Of a DNA stretch of 64,000 bases, positions 53,971 through 63,366 are shown in pieces. This DNA comes from Bradyrhizobium sp. WSM1743. Its GTDB lineage: Bacteria > Pseudomonadota > Alphaproteobacteria > Rhizobiales > Xanthobacteraceae. A model generated the notes under the pieces. The model ran no database searches. It saw only the letters and a list, made by a program, of their open reading frames with translations, and was not told the origin of the DNA. The stretch lies in NCBI RefSeq assembly GCF_000473065.1, contig NZ_AXAZ01000036.1, positions 479-64,478 on the forward strand, read 5' to 3'. Numbering within the stretch: the stretch's first letter is position 1; each line of letters starts with the position of its first letter. Both the position numbers and the translations under genes were made by a program.

Positions 53971-56283
53971 ATGAATTTCATCGACAATCCCCGCAAGCTG
54001 CGCGGCTTCGAAAAGCATATCAGGGTCGAGAAGGTCTCGCGCCGAAGCATCCTGAAGGGGCTCGGCGTCACCGGCGGCTTTGTGCTCGCCGCCCCCGTGA
54101 TGTCGCGCCAGGCACTCGCCTATGAAACCGGCGCCGGCAAGATGCCGCACGGCGTCGTGGTCGATCCGCGCGTATTCGTTTCGGTCGCCTCTGATGGAAT
54201 CGTCACCATCGTCGGGCACCGTTCGGAGATGGGCACCGGCGTGCGCACCAGCCTGCCGCTGATCGTGGCCGAGGAGATGGAGGCCGACTGGTCCAGGGTC
54301 AAGGTGCAGCAGGCCCATGGCGACGAGGTCAAGTTCGGCAACCAGGACACCGACGGCTCGCGCAGCACGCGGCATTATCTGATCCCGATGCGCCAGATCG
54401 GCGCCTCCGCCCGCACCATGCTGGAGCAGGCCGCAGCGAAGCGCTGGGGCGTGCCGGCAACCGAGGTCAAGGCGGTCAACCACGAGGTCGTTCACAGCGC
54501 CAGCGGCCGCAAGCTGGGCTTCGGCGAGCTCGCAGCGGATGCCGCCAAGGAATCGGTGCCGAGCATCGAAAGCCTCAAGCTGAAGGATCCCAAGGACTTC
54601 CGCTATCTCGGCAAGGGCGCGATCGGACTTGTCGACCTGCACGACATTACCACCGGCAAGGCGCGTTACGGCGCGGATGTTCGCCTGCCCGGCATGAAGT
54701 ATGCCGTGATCGCCCGCCCGCCCGTGACCGGCGGCAAGCTGGTCAAGTTCGAGCCGGAGGAGGCGCTGAAAGTCCCCGGCGTCGAAAAAGTGATGCAGGT
54801 TCAAGGCTGGCCTTGGCCTTCAAAATTCCAGCCGCTCGGCGGCGTTGCGGTGATTGCACGCAACACCGGCGCGGCGATCAAGGGCCGCGACGCGTTGAAG
54901 CTGGTGTGGGACGACGGTCCGAACGGCAAATACGACTCGGTCGCCTACCGCAAGGAGCTCGAGGAGGCCTCGCGCAAGCCCGGCCTCGTGCTGCGCAAGG
55001 AGGGCGATGCGGACGCCGCCCTAAAAGGCGCCGACAAGGTGATCGTCGGCGAGTACTACATCCCGCATCTCGCGCATGTCAGCATGGAGCCGCCGGTCGC
55101 GGTCGCCAACGTCAAGGGCGACAAGGCGGAGATCTGGGCGCCAGTGCAGAGCCCCGGCGGCACACGCGAGGACGTCGCCAAGACGCTTGGCATTCCCGAA
55201 GGGAACGTCACCGTCAACGTGACGCTGCTCGGCGGTGGGTTCGGCCGCAAGTCGAAATGCGATTTTGCGCTCGAAGCCGCGCTCCTGTCGAAGGAGCTTG
55301 GTGCGCCCGTGAAGGTGCAGTGGACGCGGGAGGACGACATCCACAACGGCTTCCTGCACACCGTCTCGGTCGAGCGGATCGAGGCCGGCCTCGACAAGAG
55401 CGGCAAGGTGATCGCCTGGCGCCACCGCAGCGTGGCGCCCAGCATCGCCTCGACCTTTGCCGCTGGCACGGTGCATCAGGCGCCGTTCGAGATCGGCATG
55501 GGTCTCGTCGATATGCCCTTCGAGATCGCCAACATCTCCTGCGAGAATCCGGAAGCTGCCGCGCATACCCGCATCGGCTGGTTCCGCTCGGTCTCGAACA
55601 TCCCGCGCGCCTTCGCCGTGCAGTCGATCGTCGGCGAGATCGCGCAAGCCACCGGCCGCGACCAGAAAGACATGCTGCTCGAGCTGATCGGGTCACCTCG
55701 CATCGTCAAGCCCAATGTGAAGGACCTCTGGAACTATGGCGAGCCCCAGGACAGCTACCCGATCGACACCGCGCGCCTGCGCAAGGTGGTCGAACTGGTT
55801 GCCGAGAAGGGCGAATGGGGCCGAAAGGTGCCGAAGGGCCACGGCCTCGGCATTGCCGTGCACCGCAGCTTCGTCAGCTACATCGCGACCATCGTCGAGG
55901 TGGCCGTCGACGACAAAGGCAAGCTGACGGTGCCGCGGGTCGACACCGCGATCGACTGTGGCGCCTATGTCAATCCCGAGCGCATCGCCTCGCAGATCGA
56001 GGGCGCTGCGATCATGGGGCTCAGTCTCGCCAAATACGGCGAGATCACCTTCAAGGACGGCAAGGTGCAGCAGAAGAATTTTGACGACTTCCAGGTCGTC
56101 AGGATGGATGATTCTCCTGTGGTGACCAACGTCTACATCGTGCCGCCCGGCCCCGACACGCCGCCGAGCGGCGTCGGCGAGCCCGGTGTTCCCCCGTTCG
56201 CGCCGGCCCTGATCAATGCGATCTTCGCGGCGACGGGAAAACGCATCCGCTCGCTTCCGATCGGCAAGCAGTTGGAGGCATAA
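53971..56283 (+). CDS. Periplasmic molybdopterin hydroxylase large subunit
   Basis: This 770-residue subunit has a twin-arginine signal (SRRSILKGLGVTGGFVLAAP, about 23-42) and molybdopterin-binding domains of the isoquinoline 1-oxidoreductase beta/aldehyde oxidase family, with the Gly-rich LLGGGFGRKS and GVGEPGVPPFAPA near the active site. The substrate is unknown. Location after XoxF and formaldehyde genes suggests an aldehyde or N-heterocycle; the cytochrome subunit that usually accompanies such enzymes is not next to it. The start at 53971 fits the signal. Confidence 0.92.
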   Translation: MNFIDNPRKLRGFEKHIRVEKVSRRSILKGLGVTGGFVLAAPVMSRQALAYETGAGKMPHGVVVDPRVFVSVASDGIVTIVGHRSEMGTGVRTSLPLIVAEEMEADWSRVKVQQAHGDEVKFGNQDTDGSRSTRHYLIPMRQIGASARTMLEQAAAKRWGVPATEVKAVNHEVVHSASGRKLGFGELAADAAKESVPSIESLKLKDPKDFRYLGKGAIGLVDLHDITTGKARYGADVRLPGMKYAVIARPPVTGGKLVKFEPEEALKVPGVEKVMQVQGWPWPSKFQPLGGVAVIARNTGAAIKGRDALKLVWDDGPNGKYDSVAYRKELEEASRKPGLVLRKEGDADAALKGADKVIVGEYYIPHLAHVSMEPPVAVANVKGDKAEIWAPVQSPGGTREDVAKTLGIPEGNVTVNVTLLGGGFGRKSKCDFALEAALLSKELGAPVKVQWTREDDIHNGFLHTVSVERIEAGLDKSGKVIAWRHRSVAPSIASTFAAGTVHQAPFEIGMGLVDMPFEIANISCENPEAAAHTRIGWFRSVSNIPRAFAVQSIVGEIAQATGRDQKDMLLELIGSPRIVKPNVKDLWNYGEPQDSYPIDTARLRKVVELVAEKGEWGRKVPKGHGLGIAVHRSFVSYIATIVEVAVDDKGKLTVPRVDTAIDCGAYVNPERIASQIEGAAIMGLSLAKYGEITFKDGKVQQKNFDDFQVVRMDDSPVVTNVYIVPPGPDTPPSGVGEPGVPPFAPALINAIFAATGKRIRSLPIGKQLEA

Positions 56284-56339
56284 GCAGCGGAACACAAGCG
56301 GCCTCGCGCCGTTTGCATCGATCTGACAGGAGCAGATCG

Positions 56340-56600
56340 ATGACCAACATCTCAAAGGCGCTCGCAGTCTCGTTGCTGTCGTGCGCCTTTCTTTTGACCA
56401 CCAATGCCGCGTTCGCCCAGAGCAACACGACGCCGCCGACCACCGCGACGCGCCCCACCGCGCCCGATCAGAACTCGCTGCCCAACGCCAAGGCCCCACC
56501 CGCCTCGACCACCCAGACCACGGGACAGCACAATCCGGATCCGAAGGTTCGGGAGATGAACCAGAAGGAGAAGGGCAAGGTTGAGCGCGAGGGGAAGTAG
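56340..56600 (+). CDS. Small exported Pro/Thr-rich protein
   Basis: This 86-residue protein has a signal peptide (ALAVSLLSCAFLLTTNAAFA), then a low-complexity Thr/Pro/Asn stretch and a charged Lys/Glu tail. CAGGAG precedes the ATG. It lies 56 bases after the hydroxylase large subunit. It looks disordered, and no function is assigned. Confidence 0.6.
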   Translation: MTNISKALAVSLLSCAFLLTTNAAFAQSNTTPPTTATRPTAPDQNSLPNAKAPPASTTQTTGQHNPDPKVREMNQKEKGKVEREGK

Positions 56601-56978
56601 TTGCCTGAGGGCTGCGCATGGATTGTCCAGCGGATGGAAGGGTAACAAAACAGCCCGGATGGATAGGTAACAATCGTTCATGGTTCGGTCCGCTGCGGCG
56701 CTGCGCTAGGGCAGCGACGCTGGGAGGTGCGCACTCACTTGGGTGAGGGCTCTCCATCCTCACGAACGATTTTGCGCGCGGAGAGAACCCCTCATCCGGC
56801 GCGCGCGATGCGTGCGTCACCTTCTCCCGCATCCGCCTTCGCCAAGGCTTCGGCGGACATGAGGGGAGAAGGACGAAAACGATCCGCGCGGCCCACAGAA
56901 AAATGCGGCGGACGTTGCCGTCCGCCGCATTCGCCACCCCCCTTGCTGCTCCGCTTCTTTCGATCCGCGCCCGCGGAG
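56601..56978. repeat. Intergenic region with degenerate REP-like sequence
   Basis: Between two convergent genes, about 56740-56880 carries GTGAGGGCTCTC, CCCTCATCCGGCGCGCGCGA and TGAGGGGAGAAGG modules, which resemble repeats elsewhere in the window but with decayed stems. A short GCGGACGTTGCCGTCCGC hairpin at about 56911-56928 lies before the dehydrogenase stop. No gene is supported. Confidence 0.55.
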
Positions 56979-58718
56979 CTATTTCTTCAGTGCGAACACC
57001 CAGATGACGCCGCCCTGCGGCACGTTGGCTTCGATGCCGATATTGTTGGTCACGAGCGCATCCTGGATGCGTTGCGCGTCCACGCCCCATCCCGACTGGA
57101 TCGCGATGTACTGCGTGCCGTCGATCTCATAGGATACCGGCATGCCCATAATGCCGGAGTTCGTCTTCTGCTCCCACAGCAGCTCGCCGGTCTTCGCGTT
57201 GAAGGCACGGAAGTTGCGGTCGTTGGTGCCGCCGACGAAGACGAGATCGCCCGCAGTCGCTGTCACAGAACCGAACAGTTGCGATTTCGGGAAGTTGTGC
57301 TGCCACACCTTTTTGCCGGTAGCGGGATCCCAGGCCTGAAGCTCGCCGAAATGATCCGCGCCCGGCTTCGCCTTGAGGCCGATGTCTTCCGGCTTGGTGC
57401 CGAGCCAGAGTTCGCCAGGCTTCAGCGCGACCTTCTCGCCGGTGAATCCGCCGCAGAAGTTCTCGTTGGCGGGCACGTAGACGAGACCGGTCTTCTGGCT
57501 GTAAGCCGCTGACGGCCAGTCCTTGCCGCCCCACAGCGAGGGGCAGAACTCCACGCGCTTGCCGAGGACGGGCTTGTGCGCGGGATCGACGATCGGCTTG
57601 CCGCTCTCGGGTTCGATGCCCTTCCAGACGTCGGTGGAGACGAACGGCCAGCCGGCGACGTAGTTGATCTTGGTCGGCGTACGCTCGAGCACCCAGAAAA
57701 TCGCGTCGCGTCCCGGATGGACCAGGCTCTTGATGTTGCGGCCATCACGCTGCAGGTCGATCAGCATCGGCGCTTCGACCTCGTCCCAGTCCCAGGAATC
57801 GTTCTGGTGATATTGGTGATAGGTCTTGATCTTGCCGGTGTTCGGATCGAGCGCGAGCACCGAGGAGGTGTAGAGATTGTCGCCGGGATGGCTATCGCCG
57901 GGCCATGGTGCAGCATTGCCCACACCCCAATAGATCGTCTTGGTCTCCTTGTCGTAATTGCCGGTCATCCAGGCTGAGCCGCCGCCATTCTTCCAGTCGT
58001 CGCCCTGCCAGGTGTCGTGACCGGGCTCGCCTTCGCCCGGAATGGTGAAGGTGCGCCACAGCTCCTTGCCGTCCTTGGCATCATAGGCGGCGACATAGCC
58101 GCGCACGCCGAATTCGCCGCCGGAGCCGCCGACGATGACCTTGCCGTCGACGATCAGCGGCATCAGGGTCATGTACTGGCCCTTCCTGTAGTCCTGCACC
58201 TTGGTGTCCCACACCACCTTGCCGGTCTTGGCGTCGAGGGCCACGACATGGTCGTCCGTTGTGGCAAGGTAGAGCTTGTCCTCCCAGAGGCCGACGCCGC
58301 GGCTGGTCGGATGCAGCTGGAACAGATCATCGGGGAGCTGCCGCTTGTAGCGCCAATATTCGTCGCCGGTCTTGGCGTTCAACGCGATCACCTGCCCCAT
58401 CGGGGTTGCCACGAACATCACGCCGTTGTTGACGATCGGCGGCGCCTCGTGGCCTTCGACGACGCCGGTGGCGAAGGTCCAGACCGGCGTGAGATTTTTC
58501 ACGTTGGAGGTGTTGATCTGGTCGAGCGGGCTATAGCCGTGCCCGTCATAGGTGCGCCGGTAGAGCATCCAATTGCTTGGCTCTGGATTTTCCAGCCGCT
58601 GCGCGGTGACCGGTGCGTAGTTCTCGATCGGACCCGACATGGCGGCGGTCGAGGCGAGGCAGGTGAAGGCGACGAAGCCGGACAATAACCATTGCTTCCT
58701 GGTCATGGAAGTTTTCAT
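56979..58718 (-). CDS. PQQ-dependent alcohol dehydrogenase without vicinal Cys pair
   Basis: This 579-residue periplasmic quinoprotein has a signal peptide (about 1-28), Trp-docking blades, metal ligands Glu202 and Asn268, catalytic Asp310 and extra Asp312 (SWDWD), so it is predicted to be lanthanide-dependent. Where other family members have the vicinal Cys-Cys ring near the PQQ, this protein has Leu-His (LFQLHPTSRG, about residues 132-141). The enzyme may prefer a longer alcohol. AGGGGAAC lies before the ATG at 58718. A Rieske protein gene lies upstream on the same strand. Confidence 0.88.
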   Translation of the reverse strand: MKTSMTRKQWLLSGFVAFTCLASTAAMSGPIENYAPVTAQRLENPEPSNWMLYRRTYDGHGYSPLDQINTSNVKNLTPVWTFATGVVEGHEAPPIVNNGVMFVATPMGQVIALNAKTGDEYWRYKRQLPDDLFQLHPTSRGVGLWEDKLYLATTDDHVVALDAKTGKVVWDTKVQDYRKGQYMTLMPLIVDGKVIVGGSGGEFGVRGYVAAYDAKDGKELWRTFTIPGEGEPGHDTWQGDDWKNGGGSAWMTGNYDKETKTIYWGVGNAAPWPGDSHPGDNLYTSSVLALDPNTGKIKTYHQYHQNDSWDWDEVEAPMLIDLQRDGRNIKSLVHPGRDAIFWVLERTPTKINYVAGWPFVSTDVWKGIEPESGKPIVDPAHKPVLGKRVEFCPSLWGGKDWPSAAYSQKTGLVYVPANENFCGGFTGEKVALKPGELWLGTKPEDIGLKAKPGADHFGELQAWDPATGKKVWQHNFPKSQLFGSVTATAGDLVFVGGTNDRNFRAFNAKTGELLWEQKTNSGIMGMPVSYEIDGTQYIAIQSGWGVDAQRIQDALVTNNIGIEANVPQGGVIWVFALKK

Positions 58719-58836
58719 GGACGTTCCCCTATTTCATCAGTTTGAATTCTTGTTGTGAATTCTTGTCGTTCGTCCCGTCGTCCGCCCATCGGCGGAGGCG
58801 ACCTTTCGTGACGCGGGCCCAGCCCGCAACCGTCCA

Positions 58837-59490
58837 TCATCCTGGCTGCGCGCCACCTACCTTTCCGATGAAATTGCCGGCGACAGTAAGTGAGCCGTCA
58901 GCGAGCGCCAGCGGCAGCGCCGCAAGCCGTCGTGGCGCCGGCCCGAACACAACCTGCGCGCCGGCGCGGGGATCGTATTCGGAGTTGTGGCACATGCACT
59001 TGAACACCTCCTTGTCGCCGACATCGCTTTTCACCCAGGCGGTGACGGGACAGCCCGCATGCGAGCAGATCGCGGAATAGGCGATGATGCCGTCGACGGC
59101 CCGCGCGCGGGTCTTCTCGTCGAGGTCGGCGGGATCGAGCTTGATGATCAGGATCTCGTTGAGCCGCGAGGCGCTGCGCACCACCGATGTGTTGGGATCC
59201 TTCGGCCAGGCATGGACCGGCGGTCCGCCGGGCTTTAGGTCGGCCGCGGTGATGAGTTTTCCCTCCTGGTCGCCTTCGGAGAAGACGAGCAGATCGCCTT
59301 TCTGCGGCCGTTCGTCGGAGCCGGGCGGATCCTCACCTGCGCGCGCTTGGGTGGAACAGCCGAGACACGCGGAGGTCGCAAGCGCACCCAGCAGCAACGT
59401 TCGCCGCGTCTGCCCCGTGCCCGCATCAACTTCGGGTTCCGCAGCACTCTCGGAGAATGAGGAATTGGTGTCGAACGATGCGCAAGCCAT
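58837..59490 (-). CDS. TAT-exported Rieske [2Fe-2S] protein
   Basis: This 217-residue protein has a twin-arginine-like signal (TRRTLLLGALATSACLG, about 29-45) and a Rieske cluster with the two motifs CSHAGC and CMCHNSEYD. The sequence starts its fold with VRSASRLNEILIIKLDP. It may pass electrons from the neighbouring PQQ dehydrogenase. The start at 59490 is the best in-frame ATG before the signal; the ribosome binding site is weak and further ATGs exist upstream. The fusion of Rieske with PQQ-type enzymes is unusual, so the electron route is open. Confidence 0.82.
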   Translation of the reverse strand: MACASFDTNSSFSESAAEPEVDAGTGQTRRTLLLGALATSACLGCSTQARAGEDPPGSDERPQKGDLLVFSEGDQEGKLITAADLKPGGPPVHAWPKDPNTSVVRSASRLNEILIIKLDPADLDEKTRARAVDGIIAYSAICSHAGCPVTAWVKSDVGDKEVFKCMCHNSEYDPRAGAQVVFGPAPRRLAALPLALADGSLTVAGNFIGKVGGAQPG

Positions 59491-59736
59491 GCCCGCTAGC
59501 AGGCGCTGGAACTCTGCCGAAAAGAAGGCGAAGAATTGGCGCCGCAGTGCATCAATATGGCTTTGCTCGCATTGATTGAACGAGAGTGAAAGCAAGCAAG
59601 CGCATTTTTCGCGAATTCTACATCGCATTGCGCGAACGGCATGATGATTTTGCAGATCAGACCGATGATGTAGGAATTGGTGCGACGCGCCATCACGCGG
59701 CGCGAGCTGCGCCTTCACAGGCAGGCATTCTGTATT

Positions 59737-60201
59737 TCACGACCTGAGCACGTGGCGCGGCGATGCGATGCGGCCGGCAACTGTTGCCGATGCCATTTCA
59801 AAGCTATCGGCGATACGACGCGCCTTGTCGATAAACAGCGCAGCCGCCGCGGGCGGACAGACTTCGCGCGCGGTCTGTTCGAACAGGTCGAGCCAGCGGT
59901 CGAAATGACCTCCAACCAGGCTCAGCGGCAAGTGTGCCCGCATCGGCGAGCCATGATAGCGGCCGCTCATCAGCACGACCGAGGACCAGAAATCTTTGAG
60001 CTTGGCGAAATGCTCGTCCCAGTTCTGGACGATCGCAAAGACTGGACCAAGCAGCGCGTCCTCGCGCACACGTCCATAGAAGCGTGTGACGAGTTCCCCG
60101 ATCATCTCCTCGGTGATCCCGGTGCGCTCGATCGCATCCTGCGTCAACAGGCTCCGCCGCGCCGCCGCCGCCTCGCGCTCGGCCTTCAGTCGATCCGACA
60201 T
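59737..60201 (-). CDS. Group III truncated hemoglobin
   Basis: This 154-residue globin has the group III pattern: ITEEMIGELVTRFYGRVRED, GPVFAIVQNWDEHFAKLKDFWSSVVLMSGRYHG, and the proximal His region HLPLSLVGGHFDRWLDLFEQT. Such globins may handle oxygen or nitric oxide. The start at 60201 follows GAGAGG; an in-frame ATG 45 bases upstream is possible. It lies upstream of the Rieske gene on the same strand. Confidence 0.87.
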   Translation of the reverse strand: MSDRLKAEREAAAARRSLLTQDAIERTGITEEMIGELVTRFYGRVREDALLGPVFAIVQNWDEHFAKLKDFWSSVVLMSGRYHGSPMRAHLPLSLVGGHFDRWLDLFEQTAREVCPPAAAALFIDKARRIADSFEMASATVAGRIASPRHVLRS

Positions 60202-60335
60202 GTCCTCTCTTGTCCGTTCCGTTGTTCCCGCGAGCCGCTCATTCATTGTCGGGCCGATTGCGCGCGGCGTCTTTGTCGCAGCGCAAATTGCGGGATCTGG
60301 CGGCGGACGCAGAGTGCCCGCCGCCAATGCCTTCA

Positions 60336-61187
<852 letters not shown>

Positions 61188-61659
61188 TGCGTCATATCCT
61201 TCATCTTTGCGGGCGAGCCAGCAGCAGCCCGGCCCCATTTGTTCCTGCATCAGGGTCTAGCACCGCCACCGGGCGGGTGCGACCTGATCCTGCCCCTTCC
61301 TTAGTGCATCCACGGGCGGAATAAAGCCGTCCCCGACCGCACCACGCCAGGATTTGGGCTCTCCCGGCCCAAATGCCGGATCTTGTGCCCTGCGGCCCCT
61401 GGGACAGCCCGATGAAGGCCCGGCATCGGGTGCCCGATTCATATGGACAAAAGCTCACCCTGAGCACCCCGAATTGCGACCCCTTGATTGTGGCGGCCGC
61501 ACCAGCCAGAACCGGTGCAGTTGCCATCCGAGGATGTGCATGGGGGAGACCCGGCTCGCCGTCGACGCGGGCCGAAGCTGTCAGGGGGCTGCTAAGGATG
61601 AAGGAGTGCGCGACAGACGTGATCACCGGCATCGAGCCGGCGCAACAGCGTCAGGCCGG
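61188..61659. other. Divergent region before the tungstate-type permease
   Basis: These 472 bases separate two divergent genes and should hold their promoters. Open frames here lack ribosome binding sites and look like chance. I see no molybdenum-cofactor riboswitch or strong palindrome. Confidence 0.4.
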
Positions 61660-62358
61660 ATGAACGATTTCGTACGATCCGTTGGTGCCGCCTTCACGCT
61701 GATCGGCGAAGCCGACGCCGAGCTGCTGGGCATCGTCGCATTGTCGGTACGGGTCAGCCTGACCGCCAGCATCATCGCGCTCCTGGTCGGCGCGCCGTTC
61801 GGAGCCCTGCTTGCGATCACCCGTTTCCGGGGGCGTCAGGTTATCGTCATTCTGACCAATGCGCTGCTCGGCCTGCCGCCGGTCGTGGTCGGGCTCGCCC
61901 TCTATCTTCTGCTGTCGCGGTCCGGCCCGCTCGGGGCTGCGGGCCTGTTGTTCACGCCGGCCGCCATGGTGATCGCGCAGACGCTGCTGGCCACACCGAT
62001 CGTGGTGGCGCTGGTGCACCGGCCGGCAAGCCTGCTGTGGGCGGAGTATAGCGACCTGGCGCGGATCGATGGGCTGTCGGCCCTGCGCAGCATGGCCCTC
62101 CTGTTCGCGCTCGGCCCGACCTCGTTGCTGACGGCCTTTCTCGCGGCGTTCGGGCGCGCCATTGCGGAAGTCGGCGCCATCATCATCGTCGGCGGCAACA
62201 TCCGCGGCTTCACCCGCACGATGACGACAGCGATCGCGCTGGAAACCAGCAAAGGCGATCTGCCGCTGGCGCTCGGACTCGGACTGATCCTGCTCGCACT
62301 CAGTGTCGCGGTATCGACCGTCGCCTTCGTGCTAGTGGGACGCGTTGGGGAAAAATAG
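61660..62358 (+). CDS. ABC permease of tungstate type (TupB-like)
   Basis: This 232-residue permease has about five transmembrane helices and an ATPase-contact loop EYSDLARIDGLSALRSMALLF. The phrase GRAIAEVGAIIIVGGNIRG is typical of TupB-like tungstate permeases. No ATPase gene lies next to it. It is convergent with, and overlaps by 27 bases, the binding-protein gene. Tungstate or molybdate would serve molybdoenzymes such as the hydroxylase at 53517. Confidence 0.85.
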   Translation: MNDFVRSVGAAFTLIGEADAELLGIVALSVRVSLTASIIALLVGAPFGALLAITRFRGRQVIVILTNALLGLPPVVVGLALYLLLSRSGPLGAAGLLFTPAAMVIAQTLLATPIVVALVHRPASLLWAEYSDLARIDGLSALRSMALLFALGPTSLLTAFLAAFGRAIAEVGAIIIVGGNIRGFTRTMTTAIALETSKGDLPLALGLGLILLALSVAVSTVAFVLVGRVGEK

Positions 62359-63141
62359 CTGCTCGCCGTCGACCTTGTATCCGGCTATCGCTTCCTGCCC
62401 CTTCGGTGAGATCAGCCAGTCGATGAAGGCCTGCCCGTCCTTCGCCTTCACGTTCGGATGCTTTACAGGATTCACCAGCATGACGCCGTACTGGTTGAAG
62501 AGCCGTTTGTCGCCCTCGATCAGGATGGCGAGTTCGCCACGGTTCTTGAACGACAGCCAGGTGCCGCGATCCGACAGGAGGTAGGCGTTCGACGACGAGG
62601 CCATGTTCAGCGCCGGGCCCATGCCCTGGCCGATCTCCCGGTACCAATTGTCTTTGCCGGCACTGAGGTCAACGCCAGCCCCTTTCCATAGCCTCAGCTC
62701 GGCCGCATGCGTGCCGGACTTGTCGCCGCGCGAGATGAACGGCGCCTTCGCCGTCGCGATCTTGCGCAACGCCTCGACCACATCCTTGCTGCCGGCGATC
62801 TTCGCGGGGTCGCTCTTCGGGCCGACGATGACGAAGTCGTTGTACATCACGTCGAAGCGCTTCACGCCCTGCCCTTCGGACATGAACCTGTCTTCGGCCG
62901 CCCGGTCGTGGACGAACACGACGTCGGCATCCCCGCGCCGCCCGATATCCAGCGCCTGACCGGTGCCCACGGCGACGACTTTCACGCTGATGCCTTCGGC
63001 CTTCGAGAACAGCGGCAGCAGATGGCCGAACAGCCCCGACTGCTCCGTCGATGTGGTCGAGGCCACGGTGATGGTGCGGTCCTGTGCGAATGCGATGGTG
63101 GACCAGAGCAGAACCGCTCCGATGGTGGCAAGCTTCCTCAT
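62332..63141 (-). CDS. Tungstate/molybdate-binding protein (TupA-like)
   Basis: This 269-residue periplasmic protein has a signal peptide (ATIGAVLLWSTIAFA) and the motif TVASTTSTEQSGLFGHLLP, the oxyanion-binding TTST(E) region of TupA/WtpA-type proteins. SRGDKSGTHAAELRLW is a further family motif. The start at 63141 follows GAGGACG. Orientation is opposite to the permease, and the two genes overlap at their 3' ends, which is unusual for an ABC operon. Confidence 0.88.
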   Translation of the reverse strand: MRKLATIGAVLLWSTIAFAQDRTITVASTTSTEQSGLFGHLLPLFSKAEGISVKVVAVGTGQALDIGRRGDADVVFVHDRAAEDRFMSEGQGVKRFDVMYNDFVIVGPKSDPAKIAGSKDVVEALRKIATAKAPFISRGDKSGTHAAELRLWKGAGVDLSAGKDNWYREIGQGMGPALNMASSSNAYLLSDRGTWLSFKNRGELAILIEGDKRLFNQYGVMLVNPVKHPNVKAKDGQAFIDWLISPKGQEAIAGYKVDGEQLFFPNASH

Positions 63142-63366
63142 GCGCCGTCCTCGACCAGATATTGACGGTCCTGAATAACCGCTGGCGACGACGACGGGAA
63201 CCCCGACCTTAGGTCGTAACGAGAGTTGACGCGAAAGGCTGGGCGCGTCGGCAGGAACGTCGTCGGCGCATGCGGGTTGCCCGGAGATGCAAAGTGGGCA
63301 GAACTTCACCCGGCGCAGTGGACACGTCGATGTTCTGCAATTGGTCTCCCCTACATTGACACGGGT

